Assembly (NCBI GenBank): GCA_943331295.2
Contig: CALQLA020000013.1
Span: forward strand, 1-64,000
Length of the DNA: 64,000 bases
Direction: 5' to 3'
DNA from: Bordetella parapertussis
Lineage (GTDB): Bacteria; Pseudomonadota; Gammaproteobacteria; Burkholderiales; Casimicrobiaceae
The notes below the pieces were generated by a model. The model was not told the origin of the DNA. It was given only the letters and a program-made list of their open reading frames with translations, and did not search any database. The position numbers and the translations under genes are program-made. Of the stretch, positions 47,538 to 57,512 are shown piece by piece; the stretch's first letter is position 1, and each line of letters begins with the position of its first letter.

Positions 47538-49426
47538 CGCTGCCGGTCGACATCGTCGTCGCCGTTCACGGCGCCGCGGCCGCCACGCGCCGCTGCATCG
47601 ACAGCGTGCTCGCCGCCCCGCAAGAGACGCCGTTCGAGCTGGTGGTCGTCGACGACGCGAACCCGGATGCCGATCTCGCCGCCTACCTGCAGGGCCTCGT
47701 CCGCGATCCGCGGGTGCGGCTCGTCGTGCTGCCGATCCGAGAGGGCTTCGCCGGCGCGGTCAACCGGGCGCTGGCGCTGCATCCGGACCGCGATGCCGTC
47801 ATCCTGCACAGCGATGCCGCGGTCGCCAACGACTGGCTCGACCGCCTCGCATTCCACGCCCGCCGCGAGCCCGGCGTCGGCGTCGTCGCGCCGTTCGCCA
47901 ACCGCGGCGGCACTGCGGGCTACCCGCGGCAGGACGGCACCAATCCGCTGCCCGGTCCCGCGGCGCTGGCGGTGCAGGACGCGCTGTTCGCGCGGGCCAA
48001 CAAGGCGCGCAGCGTCGCGCTCCCGATCGTGTCCGGGCCGTGCCTCTACGTTAGGCGCGAGTGCCTCGACGCCGTCGGCGGCTTCGAGGCGGCGCCGCTG
48101 TCCACCGACTGGGGCGTCGAGGTCGATTTCTGCCTGCGCGCCGGCGCTGTCGGCTTCCATCACTACCTGGCCGGCGACGTGTTCGTCGGCCATGCCGGGC
48201 ACGCGTCGTTCGGCGCGGAGGCCGATGCGCTGGCCGCGCTCAGCAACGAGGCGTTGGCGACGCTCTACCCGGGCTACCCGGTCCAGCGGATCGCGATGCG
48301 CGACCGTGCCTACGGACGGACCTTCGCCCGCCGCGTCGACCTGCTGCGGCTCGCGGAGTGGCCGCGGCCGCTGGTCGTGTTCGTCGCCCACGGCTGGGGC
48401 GGCGGCATCCGCCGCCACATGAACGACCTCGCGCGGCTTGCCCGCGACCGGGCCGAGGTGCTGCTCATCGAGCCCGCGGCCGACGACACCGTGCGGCTGT
48501 ACTGGCCGCGCGCCGACGAGGAATTCGCCGCGTACTTCACGCTGCCGGGCGAGCTCGCCGCGCTCGCGGCGCTGCTGCGCTCGCTCGGCGTGGCACGGCT
48601 CCACTACCATCACGTGCACCTGCTGCCGCGGGCGATCCTCGACCTGCCGGCCGCCGCCGGCCTGCCCTACGACTGCACGCTGCACGACTACTATCCGATC
48701 TGCCCGCAATACCATCTCGTCACCGTCGAGGGCCGGTACTGCGGCGAGCCAGCGACGGCTGGCTGCGATGCCTGCATCGCGCAGCGGCCCAACCGGTGGC
48801 ACCTGGACATCGCGGCGTGGCGCCGGGCGTTCCAGCCTTTCCTCGCCGCGGCCGGCCGCGTGATCGCGCCGTCGGACGACGTCGCCCGGCGCGTACGGCG
48901 TTATTTCCCCGACCGCGCGATCGACGTGTGGCCGCACCCGGAACCGGTGCTGCCGGCGCCGGCGCCCACCGCCCGCGTGGTCATCCTCGGCAACCTGTCG
49001 CCCGAGAAAGGCCTGCGCGTCGCCGCCGCCTGCGCGCAGGACGCCAAGCTGCGCGACCTGCCGCTGACCTTCCGCGTGCTGGGGTCGACGACCGAAGCGG
49101 TGCCGCAGTCGCCCGAGATGCCGCTGTCGATCTTCGGCCAATATGCCGATGCGCAACTGCCGCAACTCCTTGCCGCCGAAAAGCCCGACGTGATTTTCTT
49201 CCCGGCGCAGGTGCCCGAGACCTACTCGTACACGCTGTCGGTCGCGCTCGCGTCGGGCGCGCCGATCGTCGCGTCGTCGCTGGGGGCCCTGGCCGAGCGG
49301 CTGTCCGGCCGCGCGAATTCGGCGACCGTGCCGTGGAACGCGCTGCCGGCCGAATGGAACGCGGCGCTGCTGCGGGCCGCCGGCATCCGTGTGGCCGCTC
49401 TCGCGCCGGCGGCGGTGACCCCATGA
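47534..49426 (+). CDS. Double-domain glycosyltransferase (GT2 + GT4-like)
   Basis: This is a 630-residue fusion. Residues 1 to about 265 form a GT-A family 2 domain ('[20 protein letters not shown]', '[14 protein letters not shown]', '[14 protein letters not shown]', '[16 protein letters not shown]', '[15 protein letters not shown]'). From about residue 280 a GT-B-like domain begins '[20 protein letters not shown]', with '[15 protein letters not shown]', a CxxC-like '[12 protein letters not shown]' and '[20 protein letters not shown]'. It likely adds two sugars in turn to a surface polysaccharide. It is coupled to both neighbours by ATGA overlaps. Confidence 0.9.
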   Translation: MTLPVDIVVAVHGAAAATRRCIDSVLAAPQETPFELVVVDDANPDADLAAYLQGLVRDPRVRLVVLPIREGFAGAVNRALALHPDRDAVILHSDAAVANDWLDRLAFHARREPGVGVVAPFANRGGTAGYPRQDGTNPLPGPAALAVQDALFARANKARSVALPIVSGPCLYVRRECLDAVGGFEAAPLSTDWGVEVDFCLRAGAVGFHHYLAGDVFVGHAGHASFGAEADALAALSNEALATLYPGYPVQRIAMRDRAYGRTFARRVDLLRLAEWPRPLVVFVAHGWGGGIRRHMNDLARLARDRAEVLLIEPAADDTVRLYWPRADEEFAAYFTLPGELAALAALLRSLGVARLHYHHVHLLPRAILDLPAAAGLPYDCTLHDYYPICPQYHLVTVEGRYCGEPATAGCDACIAQRPNRWHLDIAAWRRAFQPFLAAAGRVIAPSDDVARRVRRYFPDRAIDVWPHPEPVLPAPAPTARVVILGNLSPEKGLRVAAACAQDAKLRDLPLTFRVLGSTTEAVPQSPEMPLSIFGQYADAQLPQLLAAEKPDVIFFPAQVPETYSYTLSVALASGAPIVASSLGALAERLSGRANSATVPWNALPAEWNAALLRAAGIRVAALAPAAVTP

Positions 49427-52400
49427 TGGATCCCACCCGCTATCTCGACCGGTACCTCGCGCCGCAGGACGCCGCGTCGCAGCCTCGCCCGGGCCCGGTC
49501 GACGTGCCGGACCTCGATCCGCACCACTTCTATCCGGAGCCCGCGCACGAGGTCGAGACGCCCGACCTCACGCTGGCGCAGCTCTACACGGCCGGCGTCG
49601 AGTGCGGGCATGTCGAGGCGCGCGCGGAACTGAAGCGGCGGGTGGCGGTGGTGGCCGGTCACATCGAGCGGCGCGTCGCCGTGGTCACCGGCGCGCTGGC
49701 CCACCGGATCGGCGAGCTCGAGCAGTACCGGGCGCTCGCCGACCAGGCCTCGGCCGACCGCGACCGCCTGCGCACGCTCGCCGACCAGGTGGTGGCCGAC
49801 CGCGACCACCTCGCGCAGGACCTGCAGGCGGCGCAGCAGCAGTACCTGGTCGCGCAGGTGAAGGTCGGCGAGACCCAGAGCGAGGTCGGCCGCATCCGCG
49901 GCGAGGTCGGCCAGATCATGCTCGAGGTCGGCCGCATGCAGGCGACCTTCGGCACCATCGACAACGCCGCCAGCGGCCTCGAGGCGACCGTCGAGCGGCT
50001 GCAGAACCAGATCGAATGGATGCAGATCGAGGTCGGGCAGGTGCAGGCCGACGCGACGCGGATGCAGTCCGAGGCCACGCTGATGCAGGCGCACGCGGCG
50101 AGCGTCCAGGACCAGCTGGCCCAGGTGCGGGTCGGGGCCGAGCAGATGCAGGCGAACGCGGCGTACTACGAAGGCGCGCTGGCGGCGGCGCGGGCGCGCA
50201 TCGACGAGCTCGAGTCGTCGACCATGTGGCGGATGACGGCGCCGCTGCGGCGGCTGGGGCATCGCGTCAAGATCCTGCTCGCCCGCTGGCGCGCGGCGCT
50301 GACAGGCGCCCGCCGCGTCCCGCGCCAGGCGGGGCTCGCGCTCTCCATCCTGCGCACCGAGGGACCGACGGCGCTCGCGCAGCGGGTGCGGCAGAAGTAC
50401 GCGCCGCGCCGGCGGTTCCGCCCGACGGCGCCGCCGCCGGCCGCCGCCGTGCTCCCCGCCCCGGCGGCAGGCGATCCGCCGCCGGTATTCGCGCCGCTCG
50501 CCTTTGCCTCCGCCGAGGGCGACCGGCCGCGGGTGTCGATCATCGTCCCGGTGTACGGCAAGGCCGTGCTGACTTACAACTGCCTCGCGAGCGTCCTCGA
50601 GCACACCCGGCCCGGAACCTACGAGGTGCTGGTGCAGGACGACGCCGGGCCGGAGCCCATCGCGGAGCTCCTTTCCGCCGTGACCGGCGTGCGCTTCGAG
50701 CGCAATCCGGAGAACCTCGGCTTCATCGGCAACTGCAACCGCGGCGCCCAGCGCTCGCGCGGCGAGATCGTGCTGTTCCTCAACAACGACACGCTGGTCC
50801 TGCCCGGCTGGCTCGATGCGATGCTGGCGGTGTTCGACGCCCACGCCGATGCGGGCCTGGTCGGCGCCAAGCTCGTGTATCCGGACGGGCGGCTGCAGGA
50901 GGCGGGCGGCATCGTCTGGCGCGACGGCTCGGCCTGGAACTACGGCCGCGACGACGACGCCGACAAGCCCGAGTACAACTACGTGCGCCAGGTCGACTAC
51001 TGTTCCGGCGCGTGCATCGCGATTCCGGCGGCGCTGTTCCGCGAGCTGGGCGGGTTCGACGCGCGCTACGCGCCGGCCTATTACGAGGACACGGATCTCG
51101 CGTTCGCGGTCCGGGCCGCGCGGCGCAAGGTGTTCTACCAGCCGCTGGCGCGCGTCGTCCATCTCGAGGGCCAGACCCAGGGCACCGACGCTTCGGGCGG
51201 CGTGAAGCGCCACCAGGTCGTCAACCAGGCGACGTTCGCGAAGCGCTGGGCCACCGTGCTGGCGGGTCACCGCGCGAACGGCATTCACCCGGAAATCGAG
51301 CGCGACCGCTGGGCGCAGCGCCGGGTGCTGGTGATCGAGGCCTGCATGCTGACGCCCGACCAGGACTCGGGCTCGGTGCGGATGCAATCGCTGCTCGAAG
51401 TGCTGACCGACATGCAGTGCAAGGTCACGTTCGTCGCCGACAACCTCGAGTACCGCGAGCCCTACGTCGGCGCGCTGCAGCAGCGCGGCATCGAGGTGCT
51501 GTTCCATCCCTACGTCACGTCGATGGCCGATCTCCTGGCCGCGCGCGGCCCCGAGTTCGACGTCGTCATCATCGCGCGCCACTACATCGCCGCGAAGCAC
51601 CTCGACGCCGTGCGACGCTTCGCGCCGCGCGCGCTCGTGGTGTTCGATACCGTCGACCTGCACTTCCTGCGCGAGGAGCGTCTGGCCGAGCTAGAGGGCA
51701 GCGCGGTGGGCCGGGCGGCGGCGCGCGCCAAGCGCGAGGAGGAGCTGTCGATGATCCGCAAGTCCGACGTCACGCTGGTCGTGTCGCCGGTCGAGCAGAA
51801 GCTGCTGCACGAGCTTCTGCCCGGATCGCGGGTGATGATCCTGTCCAACATCCACGAGCCGATCGCCGGCGGGCGGCCGTTCGCCGAGCGCGAGGGACTC
51901 GTGTTCATCGGCGGCTTCCAGCATCCGCCCAACGTCGACGCCGTGCTCTGGTACGCGCAGGAGATCCTGCCGCGCGTGCGCGAGCGGCTGCCCGGCGTCA
52001 AGACCTACATCGTCGGCAGCAAGACGCCGGCGACGATCAAGGCGCTCGCCGCCGACGACCTCGTCATCACCGGCTTCGTGCCCGACGTGACGCCCTACTT
52101 CACCGGCTGTCGCGTCTCCATCGCGCCGCTGCGCTACGGCGCGGGGGTCAAGGGCAAGGTCAACCTGGCGATGAGCCACGGCCTGCCGGTGGTGGCCACC
52201 GGCGCGTCGGTCGAGGGCATGCACCTGCGGCCCGGCGACGACGTGCTGGTCGCCGACGATCCGAAGGGCTTTGCCGACGCGATCGTGCAGCTCTACAACG
52301 ACGAGCTGCTGTGGCGCAAGCTGTCCGCGGGCGGCGTAGAGAACATCCGCCGGCACTTCTCGCGCGACGTCGCGCGCGGCGCGCTGACGCGGCTCATCGC

Positions 52401-52437
52401 GCGCGCCGGCGGCAACGGCATTTCCAAGGCGGCGTAG
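49423..52437 (+). CDS. Coiled-coil double glycosyltransferase (GT2 + GT4)
   Basis: This is a 1004-residue protein. Residues 60-265 are a coiled coil with heptads such as 'EVGRIRG', 'EVGQIML' and 'EVGRMQA', closing with '[20 protein letters not shown]'. A GT2 domain from about 368 has '[20 protein letters not shown]', '[13 protein letters not shown]', '[16 protein letters not shown]' and the ED motif '[12 protein letters not shown]'. A GT4-like domain from about 633 has '[20 protein letters not shown]', '[19 protein letters not shown]' and '[20 protein letters not shown]'. Such proteins build rhamnan or O-antigen-like chains at the inner membrane. It starts at 49423 or 49426 (ATGATG). It is the last gene of the three-gene operon and convergent with trmB. 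Confidence 0.92.
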   Translation: MMDPTRYLDRYLAPQDAASQPRPGPVDVPDLDPHHFYPEPAHEVETPDLTLAQLYTAGVECGHVEARAELKRRVAVVAGHIERRVAVVTGALAHRIGELEQYRALADQASADRDRLRTLADQVVADRDHLAQDLQAAQQQYLVAQVKVGETQSEVGRIRGEVGQIMLEVGRMQATFGTIDNAASGLEATVERLQNQIEWMQIEVGQVQADATRMQSEATLMQAHAASVQDQLAQVRVGAEQMQANAAYYEGALAAARARIDELESSTMWRMTAPLRRLGHRVKILLARWRAALTGARRVPRQAGLALSILRTEGPTALAQRVRQKYAPRRRFRPTAPPPAAAVLPAPAAGDPPPVFAPLAFASAEGDRPRVSIIVPVYGKAVLTYNCLASVLEHTRPGTYEVLVQDDAGPEPIAELLSAVTGVRFERNPENLGFIGNCNRGAQRSRGEIVLFLNNDTLVLPGWLDAMLAVFDAHADAGLVGAKLVYPDGRLQEAGGIVWRDGSAWNYGRDDDADKPEYNYVRQVDYCSGACIAIPAALFRELGGFDARYAPAYYEDTDLAFAVRAARRKVFYQPLARVVHLEGQTQGTDASGGVKRHQVVNQATFAKRWATVLAGHRANGIHPEIERDRWAQRRVLVIEACMLTPDQDSGSVRMQSLLEVLTDMQCKVTFVADNLEYREPYVGALQQRGIEVLFHPYVTSMADLLAARGPEFDVVIIARHYIAAKHLDAVRRFAPRALVVFDTVDLHFLREERLAELEGSAVGRAAARAKREEELSMIRKSDVTLVVSPVEQKLLHELLPGSRVMILSNIHEPIAGGRPFAEREGLVFIGGFQHPPNVDAVLWYAQEILPRVRERLPGVKTYIVGSKTPATIKALAADDLVITGFVPDVTPYFTGCRVSIAPLRYGAGVKGKVNLAMSHGLPVVATGASVEGMHLRPGDDVLVADDPKGFADAIVQLYNDELLWRKLSAGGVENIRRHFSRDVARGALTRLIARAGGNGISKAA
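49882..49944 (+). repeat. Three tandem 21-bp units encoding coiled-coil heptads
   Basis: Units at 49882, 49903 and 49924 each start GAGGTCGGCC and are seven codons long, encoding Glu-Val-Gly-x-(Ile/Met) heptads. Looser Met-Gln heptads continue to about 50150. The exact period shows growth of the coiled coil by heptad duplication. Confidence 0.85.
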
Positions 52438-52459
52438 GCCGGGCGCGGCCCGCGCCGCG

Positions 52460-53197
52460 CTATCCCCGGCGGCGGAAGATGAGGTCGCGCACGCCGTGGC
52501 CGAGCTTCAGCCCGCGCGCCTCGAACTTCGTCAGCGGCCGGTAGCCGGGCCGCGGCGCGAAGCCGTCGGCCGTGTTCTCGAGCAGCGGCTCCGCCGCGAA
52601 CGTTTCCAGGATCGCGTCCGCATACTCGACCCAGTCGGTGGCCGCGTGCAGGTAGCCGCCCGGCGTGAGCCGCAGCGCGAGTCCGTGCACGAAGGCCGGC
52701 TGCAGCAGCCGCCGCTTGTGATGGCGCTTCTTCGGCCAGGGGTCGGGGAAGAAGACGTGGATGCCCGCGAGCGAGCCCGGCGCGATCATCGTCGCCACCA
52801 CCTCGACGGCGTCGTGCTGGACGATGCGCACGTTGGCGAGGTCCTGTTCCGCGACCTGCTTCAGCAGGCTGCCCACGCCGGGCCCGTGGACCTCGACGCC
52901 GATGAAGTCGACGGCAGGCATGGCCGCGGCGATCCGCGCCGTCGTCTCGCCCATCCCGCAGCCGATCTCGAGCACGCGCGGCGCGGTGCGGCCGAACACT
53001 CGGTCGAGGTCGGGCGGCGTCGCCGCGTACGGCAGGCAAAGTCGCGGCGCCAGCGTGTCGAGCGCCCGCTGCTGCGCCGGCGACATGCGTCCCTGCCGCA
53101 GCACGAAGCTCCGGATGGGCCGCGGATGGGCCGCCGACGACAGCGGCTCTCCGGCGTCGCGATCGGGCGCCCCGGCACCGGGTGCGGAGGCGTTCAT
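52460..53197 (-). CDS. trmB: tRNA (guanine-N7-)-methyltransferase
   Basis: This is a 245-residue SAM enzyme that methylates G46 of tRNA. It has '[20 protein letters not shown]', motif I '[16 protein letters not shown]', '[13 protein letters not shown]', the signature '[18 protein letters not shown]' and '[12 protein letters not shown]', with '[19 protein letters not shown]' at the end. The start overlaps the stop of the upstream hypothetical gene (ATGA), making it the last gene of thiS-thiG-hypothetical-trmB. Confidence 0.97.
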   Translation of the reverse strand: MNASAPGAGAPDRDAGEPLSSAAHPRPIRSFVLRQGRMSPAQQRALDTLAPRLCLPYAATPPDLDRVFGRTAPRVLEIGCGMGETTARIAAAMPAVDFIGVEVHGPGVGSLLKQVAEQDLANVRIVQHDAVEVVATMIAPGSLAGIHVFFPDPWPKKRHHKRRLLQPAFVHGLALRLTPGGYLHAATDWVEYADAILETFAAEPLLENTADGFAPRPGYRPLTKFEARGLKLGHGVRDLIFRRRG

Positions 53198-53877
53198 GGC
53201 GCGGGCGTGCGCAGCCAGCCGGCGTCGGACAGGCGGCGCTCGAGCACGGTCGGCTTGTCGCGGCCGGCGACCGTGTATTCGACCACCAGCGTGTCGTCGC
53301 CCTTCCACGTCACCGCCGCGTCCGCCCAGCCTTCCTTCGGCTTCCACGCGGCTTCCTTGCGCACGCCATCGCGCCCCACGCGCCAGACCGCGAGTTCGTT
53401 GACGCAGCGCGTCGCGCAGAAATCGGCGGTCGCGAGCCGCTGGCGGTCGGGCGACAGGCGGGGCTCCGCCGGCAACTCGAACTTGCGGCCGTTCGCGCGC
53501 TGCAGCAGCGTGAACGAGACCGCGTCGCCGTCGGTCGTGTACAGCAGCACCGCGTTGATCGCGTCGAGGTAGTCCCACAGGCTGTACGAGCGGCCGCCGT
53601 TGCTCGCCTCGGTATCGGCGAAGGTCGCGACCCCCGCCGGGTACAGCGAGATCCTGAGCGTGCCGCCGTCGCGGGTCGCGAGATTGGGCAGGCGTTTGAG
53701 TTGCGTTTCCTCGACCAGCTGCCCGCAGTGCGCGGGGCCTTCCGCCTGCGCGCAGAGCGCGGTGATCTCGTCGCCGGACAGCGGTACCGCGGCTGCCGGC
53801 GCCAGGGCTGCCGCCGTCGCGAGGGCCAGCAGGATGACGCCGGCGCGTTGGCGCGGACGCGGCGATCGGCCGGCCAT
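53194..53877 (-). CDS. Predicted secreted protein, unknown function
   Basis: This is a 227-residue protein with a signal peptide ('[19 protein letters not shown]'). Four cysteines in two pairs ('[10 protein letters not shown]', '[15 protein letters not shown]') could form disulfides. The region with '[20 protein letters not shown]', '[13 protein letters not shown]' and '[15 protein letters not shown]' looks like a beta-propeller or WD40-type segment. I do not recognise a family. The ATG at 53877 begins just before the signal peptide. It is 5 bp after thiG and overlaps trmB by 3 bp, so it is co-transcribed with them. Confidence 0.75.
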   Translation of the reverse strand: MAGRSPRPRQRAGVILLALATAAALAPAAAVPLSGDEITALCAQAEGPAHCGQLVEETQLKRLPNLATRDGGTLRISLYPAGVATFADTEASNGGRSYSLWDYLDAINAVLLYTTDGDAVSFTLLQRANGRKFELPAEPRLSPDRQRLATADFCATRCVNELAVWRVGRDGVRKEAAWKPKEGWADAAVTWKGDDTLVVEYTVAGRDKPTVLERRLSDAGWLRTPAP

Positions 53878-53882
53878 CGGGC

Positions 53883-54695
53883 TCAGCCGATCATGCCGCC
53901 GGTCGGCGAACTGGGCGACGCCGCGTACAGCTTGCGCGGCATCCGGCCGGCGAGGTACGCCTCGCGTCCCGCTTCGACCGCGAGCCGCATCGCCCGCGCC
54001 ATCCGCACCGGTTCCTTCGCCAGCGCGATCGCCGTGTTCATCAGCACGCCGGCGCAGCCCAGCTCCATCGCGATCGCGGCGTCGGACGCGGTGCCCACCC
54101 CCGCGTCGACCAGCACCGGCACCTTCGCCTCGCCGATGATGAGCTTGAGGTTCCACGGGTTGAGGATGCCCATGCCCGAGCCGATCAGCGACGCGAGCGG
54201 CATGATCGCGACGCAGCCGATGGCCTCCAGTTCGCGGGCGATGATGGGGTCGTCCGATGTGTAGACCATCACGTCGAAGCCGTCCTTGACCAGCACTTCG
54301 GCGGCCTTCAGCGTCTCGCGCACGTTGGGGAACAGCGTCTCCTTGTCGCCCAGCACCTCGAGCTTGACCAATGTGTGGCCGTCGAGCAGCTCGCGCGCGA
54401 GCCGAAGCGTGCGCACGGCGTCGTCGGCGCTGTAGCAGCCGGCGGTGTTCGGCAGGTACGTGAATTCCGACGGCGGCAGCGCGTCGAGCAGCGACGGCGC
54501 GCCCGCGTCCTGCCCGATGTTCGTCCGCCGGATCGCGACGGTCACGATCTCGGCCCCGGAGGCAACGACCGCTTCGCGGGTCTCGGCGAAATCGCGGTAC
54601 TTGCCGGTGCCGACCAGGAGCCGCGAGCCATAGGCGCGGCCGGCGATCACCAGCGGATCACCGGTCGTCGGGGCGGGTGCGTGCGGAGCGTTCAT
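53883..54695 (-). CDS. thiG: Thiazole synthase
   Basis: ThiG makes the thiazole moiety of thiamine from deoxyxylulose-5-P, dehydroglycine and sulfur from ThiS thiocarboxylate. The protein has 270 residues. Marks are '[20 protein letters not shown]', '[14 protein letters not shown]', the Schiff-base lysine in '[17 protein letters not shown]' and '[20 protein letters not shown]'. It lies 25 bp after thiS. No TPP riboswitch is seen upstream of thiS, and thiC, thiE and thiO/H are not in the window. Confidence 0.98.
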   Translation of the reverse strand: MNAPHAPAPTTGDPLVIAGRAYGSRLLVGTGKYRDFAETREAVVASGAEIVTVAIRRTNIGQDAGAPSLLDALPPSEFTYLPNTAGCYSADDAVRTLRLARELLDGHTLVKLEVLGDKETLFPNVRETLKAAEVLVKDGFDVMVYTSDDPIIARELEAIGCVAIMPLASLIGSGMGILNPWNLKLIIGEAKVPVLVDAGVGTASDAAIAMELGCAGVLMNTAIALAKEPVRMARAMRLAVEAGREAYLAGRMPRKLYAASPSSPTGGMIG

Positions 54696-54720
54696 CGGCA
54701 GGTCCTCGAAGGGGGGGCGC

Positions 54721-54927
54721 TCAACCGCCGCCGACGGCGGCGATGATCTCGAGCCGGTCGCCCGGCGCGAGGGGCGAATCGTCGTAGCGGCTCTTCGGCA
54801 CGATCTCGCCGTTCTTCTCGACCGCGATGCGCTTGCCTTCCAGCGCCAGTTCGCGGACCAGGTCGCGGACGGTGGCGTGCGCGTCGCGACAGACGTGGGG
54901 CGTGCCGTTGACGACGATCGGGAGCAT
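54721..54927 (-). CDS. thiS: Sulfur carrier protein ThiS
   Basis: This is a 68-residue ubiquitin-like sulfur carrier ending in Gly-Gly-Gly ('EIIAAVGGG'), the C-terminal glycine being adenylated and then thiocarboxylated. The N-terminal '[13 protein letters not shown]' and '[20 protein letters not shown]' fit the family. It is the first intact gene of the minus-strand thi operon. The AT-rich stretch at 54955-54962 just upstream could belong to its promoter. Confidence 0.95.
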   Translation of the reverse strand: MLPIVVNGTPHVCRDAHATVRDLVRELALEGKRIAVEKNGEIVPKSRYDDSPLAPGDRLEIIAAVGGG

Positions 54928-55020
54928 GGCGCTCTGGTGCGGGAGTGGACGACGATTTTAACACGTAGGCCCGGCGCGTCCGGCGGACGGCGCCGCTACG
55001 GCGCGGTCGCCTTGCGCCGG

Positions 55021-55888
55021 GCCGGATGGTGTCCTCCTCGATCACGTTGACCTCGACCACGCCCACCTGCGGCAGCCGCTTGCCGCGCATCGTCCGTTCC
55101 AGCGCGGCGTCGGCGGGGTTGCCGGCTGCCGGGAATACGGCGCCGCGATAGTCCGGGTTGGCGTCGAACACGAGGCGCGAGCCGCGCTTCCACTCGCGCA
55201 GCCGGTAGGGACCGGTGCCCACGGGCCGCGTGCGGATATCGCCGCCTGCCGCAGCCACGACCTCGCGCGCGACGGCGCCGACCACGATGAAGCCGTTGAT
55301 GATCGGGAAGTCGGCCTCGGTGAGGGTGATCCGCAGCGTGTAGCGGTCGAGCGTGCGCAGGCCCTCGATCGGCGCGTCGTAGTCGAACTTGCCGCCGCGC
55401 TTCCTGGCGGCGTCGGCGACTGCGCGCGCGCCGACGACGAGGTCGGTGACGATCGGCGCGCCGCCGCGGCGCAGGTTGGGATCGAGTCAGCGCTTCAGCG
55501 AGTACACGCAGTCGGCGGCCACCGGTTCGCGGCGCTTGCCGCCGAACGCGGGGTCGTCGACGAAGTGGATGCCCGGCTGCACGCGGATCGTCCACGTCCT
55601 GCCGTCGGCGGAGATCGCGGGCAGCGCGGCCGCAGTCACCGGCGACAGCTGCGCGGGCATCGCGAGGTAGTCCCACTCGTAGAGCCCCTCGAACAGCGCG
55701 CGCAGGACCTCGAACGACGGATCGTCGGTGTACTGGTGCGGGTCGAGCGGCTCGATGTCGGGCGAGGCGACGCGCAGGATCTTGTCCGGATCGGCGGTGC
55801 CGGCACTCGCCGCGCCGGCGAGTGCGATGCCTGCCGCGACGACGAGCAGCGCGAGGCGGTGGCGCGCGCGATTCGGGTGCCCGGACAT
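55021..55888 (-). pseudogene. Broken ABC peptide-type substrate-binding protein (SBP_bac_5)
   Basis: The frame begins at the ATG at 55888 with a signal peptide ('ALLVVAAGIALAGAASA') and SBP_bac_5 sequence ('LDPHQYTDDPSFEVLRALFE', 'GIHFVDDPAFGG', 'ADCVYSLKR'). It then meets an in-frame TGA (55489-55487) followed without frameshift by continuing family sequence ('LDPNLRRGG', 'GTGPYRLREWKRGSRLVFDA', 'NPDYRGAVFPA'). Homology stops near 'VEVNVIEEDTI' at about 55026, after some 288 codons of an expected 550-600. So there is one nonsense codon, perhaps Trp TGG to TGA, and loss of the 3' half. No permease or ATPase genes remain nearby. Selenocysteine or stop readthrough is very unlikely given the truncated end. 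Confidence 0.88.
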
Positions 55889-55914
55889 CGGATCCGTCGC
55901 GCGCGGGGGCGCGG

Positions 55915-56463
55915 TCAGGCGAGGGGTTTCGACATCGGCACGAAGGCGATCGTCGCGCCGCCCGGCAGCGGGTACTCGACACGGGTGTCGCCGACGTAGC
56001 CGAACGCGCGGTAGAGCCGCTGGCCCGGCAACGTCGCGAGCAGTTCCGCGGCCCGGAAGCCGTGGGCGCGGGCCTCGGCCTCGCAGCGCGCGAGCAGCAT
56101 GCGCCCGATGCCGCGGCGGGCGAAGTCCGGGTGGACGAAGAACGCGCGGATCCGGGCGCTGTCGCGGGCGGGGTCGAGCAGGCCCGATTGCCGCCCGGGG
56201 TGCGCGTCGCCGCCGAAGAGCGTCTGGCGCCGGCTCCATCCGCCGCAGCCGACGATCCTGCCCGCGGCCTCGACCGCGTAGTAGGTGCCGTCGCGGATCA
56301 GCTCCGAGTCCACACCCCAGGCCGTGCCGATCGCGGCCTCGATTTGCACGGTGGTGTAGTCGTCGCGCGCGAGGCCGCGCGACGAGTCGGCGATCAATTG
56401 TGCGAGCACCGGCGCGTCGGCCGGTCGCGCCTCGCGCAGCGTCAGCGGCGCGGCGGTCGTCAC
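55915..56463 (-). CDS. GNAT-family N-acetyltransferase
   Basis: This is a 182-residue acetyltransferase. The N-terminal 'LTLREARPADAPVLAQLIAD' and the acetyl-CoA-binding motif A 'IRAFFVHPDFARRGIGRMLL' are clear, followed by 'LYRAFGYVGDTRVEYPLPGG'. The substrate is unknown. It lies 26 bp upstream of the broken binding-protein gene on the same strand. The 125 bp upstream (56464-56588) contains nothing I can name. Confidence 0.9.
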   Translation of the reverse strand: MTTAAPLTLREARPADAPVLAQLIADSSRGLARDDYTTVQIEAAIGTAWGVDSELIRDGTYYAVEAAGRIVGCGGWSRRQTLFGGDAHPGRQSGLLDPARDSARIRAFFVHPDFARRGIGRMLLARCEAEARAHGFRAAELLATLPGQRLYRAFGYVGDTRVEYPLPGGATIAFVPMSKPLA

Positions 56464-56588
56464 GGACGGCGCCCGGTCGCGGCGGAGCCCCGCAAGGTCA
56501 GTCTGCCAACGCTCATCGGACGGAACTCCGGCGGGACGGGCGGACGCCGTCTTTCGCGCATCTTACCGGCGAACGTCCGCGGAGGGGG

Positions 56589-56963
56589 TCAGGGCATGCC
56601 CGCGCCGACCGTCGCGCGGATGGGGAGGCCGGCCGGGTCGAAGTCGTCGAGGCAGAACACGTTGACGCCGTAGTGGTCGGGCGCCATCCGCTTCCGGTGG
56701 AACGGATAGATGCCGCAGGTCGCGCAGAAGTAGTGCTTCGCGACGTGCGTGTGGAACTGGTAGAGCGTCAGCCGATCCTCGCCCCGCAGCAGCCGGAATG
56801 CGGTCGCCGGCACCTTCACCATCAGCGCGTTCCTGCGCCGGCAGATCGAGCAGTCGCAGGTGGTGAGCTCGGGGAAATCGGTGTCGATCTCGAAGCCGAC
56901 GGCGCCGCAGTGGCAGCTGCCGCGGTACGTGCGCATCGCGCGGTTGGGAAGCGGCGTGTCCAT
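56589..56963 (-). CDS. GFA-family (CENP-V/glutathione-dependent formaldehyde-activating-like) protein
   Basis: This is a 124-residue zinc-binding small protein. The zinc cysteines are in 'GSCHCGAVGFEI', 'CDCSICRRR' and 'FCATCGIYPFHRKR', the standard GFA pattern. Despite the family name, most members have no proven glutathione or formaldehyde activity. The ATG at 56963 is used; the ATG at 56936 (MRTYRGSCHCG) also fits the family start. Confidence 0.92.
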   Translation of the reverse strand: MDTPLPNRAMRTYRGSCHCGAVGFEIDTDFPELTTCDCSICRRRNALMVKVPATAFRLLRGEDRLTLYQFHTHVAKHYFCATCGIYPFHRKRMAPDHYGVNVFCLDDFDPAGLPIRATVGAGMP

Positions 56964-56995
56964 GGGTCCGGGTGGCGAGGTTGCGGGCGGAAGGA

Positions 56996-57415
56996 TCAGG
57001 GAGCAGCCGCGGGCGTTGGCGGCCCCTTGAGCTCGACGGTGTTGCGCTCGGGATCGAGGCAGTAGATCGACGGGCCCTCGCCTTCGGCGCCGTAGCGCAG
57101 GCCGGTGCTTCCGGCCTCGACGCCGAAAGCGGCGAGATGCGCGCGGATCGCCGTCTCGTCCCAGGGCTCGATCCGCAGGCAGAAGTGGTCGAGGTTGCGG
57201 CCCTCGCGCCCGGGGGCGGCGCCGCCCGCCTGCCTGAGCTTGCCGGCGACCGGGACGAGGTCGATCAGCGCGCGGCCGGCGCGCAGCTGCACGAGCCCCA
57301 GTTCGTCGCGCCGGCGCAGGACCGTGCAGCCCAGCACGTCGCAGTAGAACGCGATCATCGCGTCGAGGTCGACGACGCGCAGTACGAGGTGGTCGATGTC
57401 GCGGATCGTGATCAT
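56996..57415 (-). CDS. VOC-family (glyoxalase/dioxygenase superfamily) protein
   Basis: This is a 139-residue single VOC module. The pattern 'IDHLVLRVVDLDAMIAFYCD' then 'VLGCTVLRR', 'NLDHFCLRIEPWDE' and 'IYCLDPERNTVELKG' supplies the His/Glu metal ligands of the fold. The exact reaction is open (lactoylglutathione lyase-like, fosfomycin resistance-like or dioxygenase). The start at 57415 (MITIRDIDH) is the family start; an upstream ATG gives a non-family 28-residue extension. Confidence 0.92.
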   Translation of the reverse strand: MITIRDIDHLVLRVVDLDAMIAFYCDVLGCTVLRRRDELGLVQLRAGRALIDLVPVAGKLRQAGGAAPGREGRNLDHFCLRIEPWDETAIRAHLAAFGVEAGSTGLRYGAEGEGPSIYCLDPERNTVELKGPPTPAAAP

Positions 57416-57512
57416 GGCGGCGCTCGCTGCGGTTGCGCGCCCGGGCGCGGCCGGCTGGCCGCGCCGTCGCGACGCGTCATTGTCGCCGGTTTTGGGCAAT
57501 CGTTGCCGGCGG

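Noticed and set aside
49882..50150. Regular repeats suggestive of a CRISPR or tandem array
   Set aside because: They are in-frame heptad codons inside a glycosyltransferase coiled coil, with no spacer-repeat alternation.
54928..55020. TPP riboswitch upstream of thiS
   Set aside because: Neither the CTGAGA nor the ACCTGATCTGGATAATGCC-like core is present in the gap or the adjoining pseudogene end.
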